From contig JAKEEQ010000132.1 in NCBI GenBank assembly GCA_022616515.1, positions 1 to 40,510 of the forward strand: a DNA stretch of 40,510 nt, read 5' to 3'. Position numbers and translations under genes: made by a program. Position 1 is the first letter of the stretch; every line of letters begins with the position of its first letter. The notes under the pieces were generated by a model that saw only the letters and a list, made by a program, of their open reading frames with translations, had not been told where the DNA came from and searched no databases. Positions 8,377 through 16,640 of the stretch are shown here, one piece after another. The DNA is from Chloroflexota bacterium. GTDB taxonomy: Bacteria; Chloroflexota; Anaerolineae; Aggregatilineales; J027.

Positions 8377-9276
8377 TCAACCTGTATAGCCACAAACACC
8401 TGTGCGCGGTGAGTTCACCAGTGGCAGTAGCGAATATTCGTCGTGATTTTTTGAGCAATTCTCGCATAGAGCTGTGATGTTACCGGGCCAACTGCAACCC
8501 GCACAAATGACGACTGCTTTTTTACGCCCACACTCAACACACATGTACTGCGGCGCATCATTGCGAGCCATGATGTTGATATCGCTTTTTGCCATTTTCC
8601 CTTTGCGGATTTCCTGCACCTTCAGCGTAAGCTCGGTGCTGGAACCGAAGTCGTAGATATGCCCAAACTCCATGTCATCCTTGAGCACGGACTCTAAAGT
8701 CGCGCTCATATCACGCTGCTCTCGTCTCTTGAAATCACCCAGGCCAAAGTCTCCCATGAACATCGGCATTGGCGACGAAAAGAACGAGGGCGGCGCGGGT
8801 GGTGGGGTGCGCAGCATCTCGAAAAGCTCCTTAACCTGTTCAATGGGTACGCCGAGAATTTTGGCGACTTCTTCTGGCGGGCGCAAAATCTTCGTAATAT
8901 CAAAACCTGGCGGCAGCGGTGGTAGATTGGGATCAAACGGCCCTTCGAAAAACGGCTCATCTAGCAGGTAATCATCTTCAAGGCTGGATTCGTAATCGGT
9001 GTCGCCGATAGCGAATGAACTGAGGTGACCACAGCATTCCAGCCAGATATCACGCAGAAACTGGTCCAAATCGTACAGCGTGGACTTTCCAGAAATCTCG
9101 ATATTCATCCAATACTGTGATAGATAGTCATCTTGAATGCGCAGATGAAAGATGGGCGTGCTGCCCTTTTGTTTTTCAATCGCTTCCTGACGTGCCTTGC
9201 ATGCCTTCAGGTGGCGAGTCATTCCGCTGCCGGTGTAGGAATTTTTGCAATAGGCACAAACACCGTTGGTTTTCAT
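8377..9276 (-). CDS. pRiA4b ORF-3-like domain protein flanked by two zinc-binding modules
   Basis: 299 residues. An N-terminal C2HC-type finger has C7-x2-C10 and H22-x3-C26. A pRiA4b ORF-3-like domain follows (about 41-120), starting FHLRIQDDYLSQYWMNIEI and continuing TLYDLDQFLRDIWLECCGHL. A Pro-rich stretch (116-126 and again near 160-170) precedes a C-terminal zinc ribbon: C246/C249, C258/C261, C271/C274 and H278. The pRiA4b domain occurs in plasmid and genomic proteins of unknown function. The finger combination suggests nucleic-acid or protein binding, but this is inference. The gene is flanked by palindromic repeats. Start ATG 9276 has GAGGTCTCTCCC upstream. Confidence 0.75.
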   Translation of the reverse strand: MKTNGVCAYCKNSYTGSGMTRHLKACKARQEAIEKQKGSTPIFHLRIQDDYLSQYWMNIEISGKSTLYDLDQFLRDIWLECCGHLSSFAIGDTDYESSLEDDYLLDEPFFEGPFDPNLPPLPPGFDITKILRPPEEVAKILGVPIEQVKELFEMLRTPPPAPPSFFSSPMPMFMGDFGLGDFKRREQRDMSATLESVLKDDMEFGHIYDFGSSTELTLKVQEIRKGKMAKSDINIMARNDAPQYMCVECGRKKAVVICAGCSWPGNITALCENCSKNHDEYSLLPLVNSPRTGVCGYTG

Positions 9277-9456
9277 GGGAGAGACCTCGTTTAGAAATGA
9301 TTTTTCGCTATAGTACGCCTAAAATGGGATTTTGACTATACGTAAGCCTCCCCATCAAGCTCAATGTCGGCAATATCGTCTATCGCTCGATATTCTGGAA
9401 TCCCTTCCCAATTTTAACCGCCAACCCTTGAAGAGCGGGCAGTTTGTGAGCATAAA

Positions 9457-9480
9457 GGACGTGCCGTTGCACGTCCCTAC
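9457..9480 (-). repeat. Interspersed GTAGGGAC palindrome, copy 3
   Basis: On the minus strand it reads GTAGGGACGTGC, then AACG, then GCACGTCC. The paired arms are GGACGTGC and GCACGTCC. It is nearly identical to copy 4 at 13858-13881, differing only in that the loop is reversed. Confidence 0.7.
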
Positions 9481-9533
9481 AAAAAATCAAGGGCGTCCGG
9501 CTGTGATTTCTGCACAATTTTTCACAATATTGA

Positions 9534-9562
9534 TTGACTTTCCTCACCAGTGGTGACAGAAT
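9534..9562 (+). promoter_or_regulatory. Sigma-70-type promoter for the aminotransferase gene
   Basis: A -35 box TTGACT (9534-9539) and a -10 box CAGAAT (9557-9562) are separated by 17 bases. The start of transcription would be near 9569, which rules out the in-frame TTG at 9534 as the start codon. Confidence 0.55.
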
Positions 9563-9599
9563 TCGCAGAATGAACGTTTTAAATAAAGAGAATATGCCA

Positions 9600-10895
9600 A
9601 TGACTCTCAAACCACAATATTCTGTTAAAGAAGAAGAATTAATCCCGATTGTCGATTATCCGCAACATACCCGCCGCATCCCTACATCGCGGATGTTTCT
9701 TATCAAAAAGGCATTAAAAACTTATACTGATAGTGGTGGAACACAGACCTACGACGCCTCGCAGGGCGATGGTGGTGCTAGTCTGCCCGGTGTACCCGCC
9801 GAGGTGCTGGACCGCGCCCACGAATTGCAGTTGAAGAAAGGGACGGCCTACGGCTCACCCGCAGGCGAACCCGAATACCGTCAGGCAGTGGCGGAAAATT
9901 ACTGGCATCTTGATTCATCGCTGAGCTGGGGTCCGGCCAACATTGTTGCCGGTCAGGGTGGACGTGATGTGTTGATTAAGGTCTTTCAGGCCATGATTGA
10001 CTGTGGTTATGGTCGGGTAGGCGATGCGCTGCTGGTGTCCGCCGTGCCCTGGATCAGTTACAACTGGGGACCGTATGGCGTTGGCCTGAACGTGCTGCGG
10101 GCGGCAGGCGATCCCAACTGTGCGTGGGAAATTGATGAGCAGGCACTCACCGAGACCGTGAAATTTGCGGAAAGCACTGGACGCAAGCCTGCCGGGCTGG
10201 TTATTACCTCACCCGATAACCCGACCGGACGCACGATGCCGCTGGAGCGGCAAATTGCGCTGGCTAAATCAGCACTGGCGCAGGGTGTGCGTTACGTGTT
10301 GTTTGACTGGATTTATCATTGGGTGTCCGAGGATGAACCGCACGACATCAACGATGTGCTGCGCGAATTCACACCAGAAGAGCGCAACCAGCTTATGTTT
10401 CTGGACGGCATCACGAAGTCGCTCGGCGGGTCAAATATTCGCAACTGCCATTTGATAGCGTCTGAAGACGTCTGTAACTATATTACAAGCCGTTCATCGC
10501 ATGGCGTGATCGTCAGTTTTTATAGTCAGGCGGTGGCAATGGCGGCTTATGAAATGGGATTTGAAAAGGTTGCCGCGGTCATTAACGAGCCAACCAATGC
10601 CAGCCGCCGCATTGTGCAGGATTTTGTGGCGGAGAAGGGTCTGCAAACGGTGATTGGCAACGGTTACTATGCCTTTATCAACGTCGAAAAGTGGATCAAA
10701 GACGGTGGATACGAAGACAGCATTGACTTCGGCCAGCATCTGGCCGAACAGTATGGTGTTGCAGTAGTGCCGGGAGCATTTTTCTCGCAAGCCGGTAAAT
10801 ACTGGATTCGCTTCTCGTATGCGCAGGCTCCGGAACTGGCAAAGGGTGCGACCGAACGTTTCTGGGAAGGGCTGCACGGATTAGCGAACGGCTAA
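9600..10895 (+). CDS. Class I/II PLP-dependent aminotransferase
   Basis: 431 residues from ATG 9600; AAAGAG lies 9 bases upstream. In-frame ATGs at 9570 and 9594 are alternatives. This is a fold-type I enzyme: the glycine-rich GQGGRDVL binds the cofactor phosphate, NPTGR is at about 207-211, DWIY at 236-239 supplies the Asp and Tyr that contact pyridoxal, and K273 in DGITKSLGGSNIR is the Schiff-base lysine. The Arg that usually binds the substrate carboxylate fits WIRFSYA near the C-terminus. The substrate amino acid cannot be deduced. It has its own promoter and a terminator, so it is probably monocistronic; the convergent neighbours are peptidases. Confidence 0.85.
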   Translation: MTLKPQYSVKEEELIPIVDYPQHTRRIPTSRMFLIKKALKTYTDSGGTQTYDASQGDGGASLPGVPAEVLDRAHELQLKKGTAYGSPAGEPEYRQAVAENYWHLDSSLSWGPANIVAGQGGRDVLIKVFQAMIDCGYGRVGDALLVSAVPWISYNWGPYGVGLNVLRAAGDPNCAWEIDEQALTETVKFAESTGRKPAGLVITSPDNPTGRTMPLERQIALAKSALAQGVRYVLFDWIYHWVSEDEPHDINDVLREFTPEERNQLMFLDGITKSLGGSNIRNCHLIASEDVCNYITSRSSHGVIVSFYSQAVAMAAYEMGFEKVAAVINEPTNASRRIVQDFVAEKGLQTVIGNGYYAFINVEKWIKDGGYEDSIDFGQHLAEQYGVAVVPGAFFSQAGKYWIRFSYAQAPELAKGATERFWEGLHGLANG

Positions 10896-10937
10896 AAAGG
10901 GGCGACCTCACCCGCCCCGCGCATCACATGAATATTA

Positions 10938-10961
10938 ACGGGTCCATTGTGGCCCGTTTTT
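10938..10961 (+). terminator. Rho-independent terminator after the aminotransferase gene
   Basis: The stem ACGGGTC/GGCCCGT (7 pairs, one G-U) surrounds the loop CATTGT and is followed by TTTT. Confidence 0.75.
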
Positions 10962-10963
10962 GT

Positions 10964-12349
10964 TTACGCTGGCAACTCGCTCAAGCCCTCATAAAAAATG
11001 ATGCTGGTTTCGATGCCCTTGCGGAACATTTCCAGCGAGAATTTTTCATTAGGCGAGTGCAGATTATCATCCGGCAGCCCGAAACCGAGCATCACCACCG
11101 GAACATTCAATTTGTTGCCGAGAAGGCCAACCACCGGGATGGTCCCGCCGCTGCGCACAAAGGATGGTCGAACGCCGAAGACTTTTTCGTAGGCATCCAC
11201 TGCAACCTGCATGGGCCGGGATTGGGTATCCACCACTGAGGCTTTACTCTTGCCCAGCAAATGCAGTTCCCATGTAACCGTCGGCGGAGCGACTTTTTCG
11301 ATATGGGCTTTAAGCAGATCAAAGATTTCAAGAGGGTCCTGATCGGGCACGAGACGGCAGCTAATTTTCGCCAGTGCCCACGCAGGCAGCACCGTTTTCT
11401 GTCCACCGCGCTCGGTATAGCCGCTGTACAGCCCATTGATTTCCAGCGTCGGACGAGCACCGAGCCGCTCGACGGGATTGAAGTCAGGCTCGCCCCATAG
11501 TTGTGGAGCAACCGGATTTGCCTCCCATTCGGTTGCAAATCGCTCAACGGCGGGTTGTAGCATCTGCTTTTCTTCTTCTGATAAGGGCAGCACTTTGTCG
11601 TAAAAGCCATCAACGGTAATAAAGCCCGTTTCATCGTGCATGGAGGCGATGATGTCGGCAATAACTTGCGCCGGATTGTGAACAATCCCGCCATATGCGC
11701 CGGAATGCAGATCGCGCACCGGGCCTTTGACCTCAAGTTCGGTGTAACACAGGCCACGCAAGCCATAGACGAGAATAGGGTCATTGACTGAACCAATGCC
11801 TGTATCGGAAAGGGCAACAATATCACATGTCAACTTATCGGCGTAATGTTCAATAAAGGTGTCTAGATTGCGGGAGCCGATTTCCTCTTCGCCTTCAATG
11901 AGCAATTTGACATTAACCGGAAACGATCCCTGAGTTTGCATGAACGATTCAAAGACTTTCAGGTGAATGAACATCTGCCCCTTATCATCGGTGGCCCCAC
12001 GAGCAAACAGTTTGTCGTCGCGGATGACAGGCTCGAAGGGGTCATCCTGTTCCCACAAATCAAGCGGTTCGGGCGGTTGAACATCGTAGTGCCCGTAAAC
12101 GAGCACAGTTGGTTTATCAGGACCGGCTTCCAGCCATTCTGCGTAAACGACGGGATGCAGCTCGGTTTCGAGGATTTCGGCGCGGGTCATGCCGAGTTGC
12201 AGACAGTGCTCCTTGAGCCATTCAGCGGCCCGACGAACATCCTCTTTGTGTTTGGGTTGGGTGCTGACGCTGGGAATGCGTATGAGATCCATCAACTGCT
12301 GGATAAAAGGGTCATAATGTTGTTGGGCATATTCGTGTGGGGTTGTCAT
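10964..12349 (-). CDS. M20-family metallo-dipeptidase, copy 2 of a tandem pair
   Basis: 461 residues. The M20 metal site is complete: H87 with catalytic D89 in YGHYDVQP, D121 in GATDDKGQ, E155 (base) and E156 (ligand) in EGEEEIGS, D182 in SDTG, and a late His in LHSPNEKF. The family (carnosinase/CNDP and bacterial non-specific dipeptidases) hydrolyses dipeptides with two zinc or manganese ions in the cytoplasm. A lid/dimerisation domain lies in the middle (about 205-365). It follows a close paralogue by 7 bases on the same strand, with many long blocks identical, so the pair arose by tandem duplication. The substrate is unknown. Confidence 0.9.
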   Translation of the reverse strand: MTTPHEYAQQHYDPFIQQLMDLIRIPSVSTQPKHKEDVRRAAEWLKEHCLQLGMTRAEILETELHPVVYAEWLEAGPDKPTVLVYGHYDVQPPEPLDLWEQDDPFEPVIRDDKLFARGATDDKGQMFIHLKVFESFMQTQGSFPVNVKLLIEGEEEIGSRNLDTFIEHYADKLTCDIVALSDTGIGSVNDPILVYGLRGLCYTELEVKGPVRDLHSGAYGGIVHNPAQVIADIIASMHDETGFITVDGFYDKVLPLSEEEKQMLQPAVERFATEWEANPVAPQLWGEPDFNPVERLGARPTLEINGLYSGYTERGGQKTVLPAWALAKISCRLVPDQDPLEIFDLLKAHIEKVAPPTVTWELHLLGKSKASVVDTQSRPMQVAVDAYEKVFGVRPSFVRSGGTIPVVGLLGNKLNVPVVMLGFGLPDDNLHSPNEKFSLEMFRKGIETSIIFYEGLSELPA

Positions 12350-12356
12350 AGCAGGG

Positions 12357-13745
12357 TTATCCTTGCGATTTGCTCAGTTCATCATAAAACACGGCGACGG
12401 TTTGCAACCCTTTGCGGAACATCTCCAGCGAGAATTTTTCGTCCGGCGCATGCAGGTTATCATCCGGCAGACCAAAGCCGAGCATGACGACCGGCACATT
12501 AAGCTGCTCTTTGAAGGACAGCACAACCGGTATCGACCCACCCTCGCGGGCAAAAACGGGCTGCTTGCCAAAGATTTTTTCATAGGCATCACCCGCCACC
12601 CGAATTGCCGGGGAGTCGATGTCAATCACAACTGGTCTGGCTTTGGATAGCATCCGTAGTTCCCAGTTTATAGTTGGCGGAGTCACTTTTTTGATGTGGG
12701 CTTTCAGGAGGTCAAAAATACGGTCCGGGTCCTGATCGGAGACGAGACGACAGCTAATTTTCGCCAGCGCCCACGACGGAATCACTGTTTTTTGACCGTC
12801 CCGCTCAACGAAACCGCCGTAAATCCCGTTGATTTCCAATGTAGGGCGAGCACCAACGCGCTCGGCGGAATTGAATTCAGGTTCGCCCCACATCTGCGGT
12901 GCATCTACCTGTTCTCGCCATTCTTCATCAAACAGAATTGCCATCCGCCGGAAGTCCTCGCGCTCTTCGTCGCTGAGATCACGCACATTATCATAAAAAC
13001 CATCAACGGTGATATGACCGTCGGCATCGTGCATCGTGGCGACGATTTCGGCAATGGCTTGCGCGGGATTGTGCACCGTGCCGCCATAAATGCCGGAGTG
13101 CAAATCTTTACGCGGGCCAGTGACTTCTAACTCTGTATAGAGCAGACCACGCAGGCCGTAAACCATGATCGGCATATCCGGCGAGGGCATCCCCGTATCG
13201 GAGATGACGGCGACATCACACGCCAGTAAATCGAGGTGGTTGTCGATAAAAGCGAAGAGGCTGGCTGAGGCCAATTCTTCTTCACCCTCGAAGAGCAGTT
13301 TAAGGTTCACCGGAAAGCTGCCGGTTGTCTTCATGTAGGCTTCAAAGACTTTCAGATGGATAAAGAGCTGGCCTTTGTCATCGGTTGCGCCCCGGGCATA
13401 GAGTTTGTCATCGTGAATCTCTGGCTCGAACGGGTCCTTGACCATTGTCCACTTGTCGATTGGGTCGGCGGGCTGGACATCGTAGTGCCCGTAAACCAGC
13501 ACAGTTGGTTTATTTTCTCCCGCGCCCAGCCATTCCGCATAAACAATCGGATGCAGGTCGGTTTCAAACACCTCAGCGCGGGTCATACCGATTCTGAGAC
13601 AGTGATCTTTCAGCCAGTTCGCCGCTTTCAGCATATCCTCAGCATGATGGGGCGTTGTGCTGACACTGGGGATGCGGATAAAGTCCATTAACTCGGCGAT
13701 AAACGCCTGTTCATTTGCTTTGACATAATCAGTCGGTGTGGTCAT
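12357..13745 (-). CDS. M20-family metallo-dipeptidase, copy 1 of a tandem pair
   Basis: 462 residues, same architecture as the next gene. It keeps YGHYDVQP, GATDDKGQ, EGEEELAS, SDTG and LHAPDEKF. The last motif carries Ala-Pro-Asp where the paralogue has Ser-Pro-Asn. The two proteins align without large gaps over the whole length, and both open MTTP. The pair most likely forms one transcription unit, starting after the repeat-rich gap at 13746-13929. Divergence after duplication may have altered substrate range, but the sequence does not show which residues would matter. Confidence 0.9.
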   Translation of the reverse strand: MTTPTDYVKANEQAFIAELMDFIRIPSVSTTPHHAEDMLKAANWLKDHCLRIGMTRAEVFETDLHPIVYAEWLGAGENKPTVLVYGHYDVQPADPIDKWTMVKDPFEPEIHDDKLYARGATDDKGQLFIHLKVFEAYMKTTGSFPVNLKLLFEGEEELASASLFAFIDNHLDLLACDVAVISDTGMPSPDMPIMVYGLRGLLYTELEVTGPRKDLHSGIYGGTVHNPAQAIAEIVATMHDADGHITVDGFYDNVRDLSDEEREDFRRMAILFDEEWREQVDAPQMWGEPEFNSAERVGARPTLEINGIYGGFVERDGQKTVIPSWALAKISCRLVSDQDPDRIFDLLKAHIKKVTPPTINWELRMLSKARPVVIDIDSPAIRVAGDAYEKIFGKQPVFAREGGSIPVVLSFKEQLNVPVVMLGFGLPDDNLHAPDEKFSLEMFRKGLQTVAVFYDELSKSQG

Positions 13746-13857
13746 CTGTTACCTTTCAAAAAAATAGGCGGACGCTCATAGCCCGCGCGTGAATACTCAT
13801 TGAAGCCGCCCGCATTTTGCCCGACCACACAAAATCGGAAACGCGGGTCAGTTCACA

Positions 13858-13881
13858 GGACGTGCAACGGCACGTCCCTAC
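13858..13881 (-). repeat. Interspersed GTAGGGAC palindrome, copy 4
   Basis: On the minus strand it reads GTAGGGACGTGC, then CGTT, then GCACGTCC. A related but prefix-less palindrome with arms GGATGCCC and GGGGTGTCC follows at 13904-13923. Together they fill the 184-base gap between the dipeptidase and LLM genes. Confidence 0.7.
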
Positions 13882-13903
13882 ACGAAGCACCGCATTATAG
13901 TAA

Positions 13904-13923
13904 GGATGCCCACCGGGGTGTCC
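13904..13923. repeat. Diverged interspersed palindrome, copy 5
   Basis: The arms GGATGCCC and GGGGTGTCC pair with G-U wobble around ACC. The flanking GTAG prefix seen in other copies is absent. Confidence 0.45.
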
Positions 13924-13929
13924 TGCTTG

Positions 13930-14946
13930 TCAATCAGCAAAGACCGCCAGCGATTTGTCCCACAACTGTGTCCGTTCGCCGGGTATGTAGGGGAAATAAT
14001 AGCCGACGCGGTCCAGCAGTCCCTCATAACGTTCCTTGACTTTGTGTGCTAAGTCGTCGTGCGTTGCCACGACCGCAACTTTGTCGAGCAAATCGTCACT
14101 GATTGCCTCGTGCATTTCAAACCAGCGACCCTCGCGGGCCATGATGCTCAATTTATCCTGCAAATCGCCCATACCGTGATGTTCCAGAACCGGGCGGTAA
14201 CTGGGTGTGCTTGCGTAAAAGGCAATCTGGCTTTTTACCGCTGCGACATCATTTTCAATGTCTTTTTCGGTCTCACCAGTTACTACAAAAATCGCACAGG
14301 TAAGGTTCACATCAGCCCGGCTGCGTCCGGTGCGTTGTGCACCTTCTTCGACATTGGTCACAATCACATCACGCAGATAACCGGTGGTATGGAAGGGATG
14401 CACATGAAAACCCTGACATATTTCCCCGGCAAGCTGGCACAGATAGGAATTAACCCCCGCGATATAAACTGGAATGCCGGGATGCTCAATTGGCGAAGGC
14501 TGGAAGAAAGGGGTCATGAGGGTGTGTTTATAAAATTCGCCCTCGTAACGTAACTGCCCGTTATTTTGCCACGCATCCCAGATGGCCCGCATCGCCAGAA
14601 TATAATCTTTGAGGCGTGGTCCGGGGCTGCCCCACTCGCTGGAAAAACGGCGAACGATATGTGCCTTGACCTGTGTCCCCAATCCCAGAATAAATCGCCC
14701 TCTGGATTGAGCGGCTAAATCCCAGGCGATATAGGCCATTTTCATGGGCGAGGTCGGGAAGGCGACCGCAATCGCTGTTCCCACTTCCAGTTTCTCGGTA
14801 ACATATGCAGCCAGAGTCAGTGGAAGAAAGGGGTTGTGGGCGGTTTCCGGTGTCCACATTGCATCAACGCCACGCTCTTCTAGCTCACGAGCGATATTTG
14901 GGATAACATTTAAATCGTCATGCATTATGGTGACGTCAAATTTCAT
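13930..14946 (-). CDS. LLM-class (luciferase-like) F420- or FMN-dependent oxidoreductase
   Basis: 338 residues, a single bacterial-luciferase-like TIM barrel. Visible family features are the N-terminal strand MKFDVTIM, VDAMWTPETAHNPFLPL, GTAIAVAFPTSPM, and the conserved RGRFILGLGTQVKAHI followed by MRAIWDAWQ. The pattern matches the F420-dependent LLM subgroup common in Actinobacteria and Chloroflexota (TIGR03617-like); flavin use cannot be excluded. The substrate is unknown. Start ATG 14946 has AGGAGAA upstream at good spacing. The gene stands alone, with a repeat-bearing gap after its stop and no evident partner. Confidence 0.82.
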   Translation of the reverse strand: MKFDVTIMHDDLNVIPNIARELEERGVDAMWTPETAHNPFLPLTLAAYVTEKLEVGTAIAVAFPTSPMKMAYIAWDLAAQSRGRFILGLGTQVKAHIVRRFSSEWGSPGPRLKDYILAMRAIWDAWQNNGQLRYEGEFYKHTLMTPFFQPSPIEHPGIPVYIAGVNSYLCQLAGEICQGFHVHPFHTTGYLRDVIVTNVEEGAQRTGRSRADVNLTCAIFVVTGETEKDIENDVAAVKSQIAFYASTPSYRPVLEHHGMGDLQDKLSIMAREGRWFEMHEAISDDLLDKVAVVATHDDLAHKVKERYEGLLDRVGYYFPYIPGERTQLWDKSLAVFAD

Positions 14947-15091
14947 TGAGGGATTGTTCTCCTAAAAAATGTTTAATCCGGCAATTATAACATGTCCGCT
15001 ATTGCGATAAAAAACATATGAAAGTATACTTACAAAGTAATAAAACAGTTTGGGCTCTTACTGGAGCTTTCGCGGAGGGAGTGTTTCAATC

Positions 15092-15331
15092 ATGTCGCTA
15101 TCATCCACCTTATATGGCCGCATATCCGACGGCACCGAGATTGACAACCGAGATCGGGAAGCCTTTCGCTGGATATGGTACTGGCTGATGTCAAATTTAT
15201 CAAAAGATAAACTGAATGAATCGTTGCAAGATATTCAGGATGCGCTGGACGCACGCAGTTATTCTCCACAGGTGCTGGCAGAACTGGCATGGAAAGCCGA
15301 GGTGGTGGAGCGGCTTATTGAAACGGCCTGA
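15092..15331 (+). CDS. Small conserved-looking protein of unknown function
   Basis: 79 residues from ATG 15092, chosen because GGAGGGAG lies about 10 bases upstream; an in-frame TTG at 15050 lacks this. The sequence is acidic, Trp-rich early (FRWIWYWLMSNLSKDKL) and predicted helical in the second half (DIQDALDARSYSPQVLAELAWKAEVVERLIE). No known domain is recognised. Its TGA shares a base with the ATG of the HAD phosphatase (TGATG), so the two are translationally coupled and may act together. Confidence 0.7.
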   Translation: MSLSSTLYGRISDGTEIDNRDREAFRWIWYWLMSNLSKDKLNESLQDIQDALDARSYSPQVLAELAWKAEVVERLIETA

Positions 15332-16122
15332 TGCTCAATTTCGAGACGATACAATCTGTGATTTTTGACATGGACGGTGTGCTGTGGCGTGGCAATGAGC
15401 CGCTGCCCGGCATACCGGAAATTTTTGATTTCCTCGATTCACGCACTATCGGTTATGCTTTTGCGACCAACAACAGTTCACGCACACAGCAGATGTATAT
15501 CGAGAAACTCGCAGGGTTTGGGGTAAAAGCCACCTCCGACCAAATCGTGACCTCGGCTGTTGCGACGGCGATTTACTGCCACAACGAATTCCCGGATGCA
15601 AAGCGCGTTTATATCATCGGGGGCGAAGGCATGGTGGAAGCCTTTCAACAAAACGGCTTTGAAATTGTTGATGCCGAGCAAGCGGATCTGGTAGCGGTAG
15701 GCATTGATCGCAACTTGACCTACCAGAAACTGCACCGGGCCAGCTATCAAATTCAGGGTGGTGCGGTGCTGGTTGGCTCGAATCCCGATGTAACTTTCCC
15801 GGAGCCGCACGGATTTGCGCCCGGTGCCGGGAGCATTCTGGCGGCAATTGAGGCAGCAACAGGTGTTAAACCGATCATTGTCGGTAAACCCTACACGCCG
15901 ATGTTTGAGGCAGCCGTGCAAGTTTTAGGGACCAGACCTGAACATACCTTAATGATCGGCGACCGCCTCGAAACCGATATTGTAGGAGCCGCACAGGCTG
16001 ACCTTAAGAGTATCCTGGTGTTAACCGGAGTTTCGAGTGAAGCGGATGTAGCACACTTGACAATCAAACCCGATGCGATCTACGAGAATTTGATGGTACT
16101 ACTGGAGGCATGGCAGGGTTAA
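15331..16122 (+). CDS. HAD-IIA (NagD-like) sugar or nucleotide phosphatase
   Basis: 263 residues. HAD motif I is IFDMDGVLWRG, giving nucleophile D13 and acid/base D15. Motif II is ATNNSSRT, motif III is the Lys of GKPYTPMFEAA, and motif IV is MIGDRLETDIVGA. The cap lies between motifs II and III, as in the NagD/4-nitrophenylphosphatase group (TIGR01460-like), which hydrolyses phosphate from small metabolites such as UMP, glycerol phosphate or phosphoglycolate. The specific substrate cannot be told. It is coupled to the 79-residue gene before it and its last four bases overlap the convergent bactofilin gene (shared TTAA). Confidence 0.9.
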   Translation: MLNFETIQSVIFDMDGVLWRGNEPLPGIPEIFDFLDSRTIGYAFATNNSSRTQQMYIEKLAGFGVKATSDQIVTSAVATAIYCHNEFPDAKRVYIIGGEGMVEAFQQNGFEIVDAEQADLVAVGIDRNLTYQKLHRASYQIQGGAVLVGSNPDVTFPEPHGFAPGAGSILAAIEAATGVKPIIVGKPYTPMFEAAVQVLGTRPEHTLMIGDRLETDIVGAAQADLKSILVLTGVSSEADVAHLTIKPDAIYENLMVLLEAWQG

Positions 16123-16640
16123 GTCTCATCCTCTTCAACGGGTTCCCCTTCAACAACTTCAAGCTCTTCTTCGACCTCTTCAGGCAATGGCTCTTCAACA
16201 TTACCAGAGCCGGTAAGTTCAAAAGTCTGACTGGCCGCCTCATGCTTGACCATCGTAATTTTTCCGTCAATGAATGCGCCTTCCTCGGTGGTGATGGCAG
16301 ACGCACTGATGTCGCCCCAGACCCGTGACGTGCGCAGCAGTTGGACTTTATTGCCGTTTACGTTGCCACGTACTGCTCCGGCAATGACGATGTTTTTGGC
16401 GTTAATATCGGCTTTAATCTTGCCCGATTCCCCGACCAGAATGTTGCCATCAATTTCAAGATTGCCTTCAAAGGCTCCGTCTATACGAACGTTGGCTTTA
16501 CTTTTGAGAGAGCCGGTCAGGGTCGAATTTGCGCCCAACACGGTCTCAAAACCCACCGGCTTACGGGGCAATTGGGGATTGGGCGGCTCGTCGAGTGATT
16601 CGTCGTCGGGATGACGTCGATTTCCGCTGAAAAGCGACAT
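16119..16640 (-). CDS. Bactofilin-family polymer-forming cytoskeletal protein
   Basis: 173 residues. The central part (about 30-135) is a bactofilin beta-helix with regular short repeats: VLGANSTLTGSLKSKANVRI, then GAFEGNLEIDGNILVGESG, then AVRGNVNGNKVQLLRTSRVW. Bactofilins self-assemble without nucleotides into filaments near the membrane, affecting shape, stalks or wall synthesis. The N-terminus is short, charged and proline-containing; the C-terminus is a long acidic tail of Glu runs. A strong AAGGAGTTCCAG stands before the ATG. No peptidase partner lies next to it, unlike many bactofilin operons. Confidence 0.88.
   Translation of the reverse strand: MSLFSGNRRHPDDESLDEPPNPQLPRKPVGFETVLGANSTLTGSLKSKANVRIDGAFEGNLEIDGNILVGESGKIKADINAKNIVIAGAVRGNVNGNKVQLLRTSRVWGDISASAITTEEGAFIDGKITMVKHEAASQTFELTGSGNVEEPLPEEVEEELEVVEGEPVEEDET

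Larger units (their letters stand above)
9277..9599. other. Divergent intergenic region
   Basis: This 323-base gap between two diverging genes holds one interspersed palindrome (9457-9480) and a good sigma-70-like promoter (9534-9562) for the aminotransferase. I see no gene in it. Confidence 0.6.

Noticed and set aside
9534-9599. TTG 9534 as start of the aminotransferase
   Set aside because: The TTG is part of a good -35 box, and the predicted transcript starts after it.
8026-13923. CRISPR array
   Set aside because: The repeats are few, kilobases apart, palindromic and variable in sequence; no spacers or cas genes occur.
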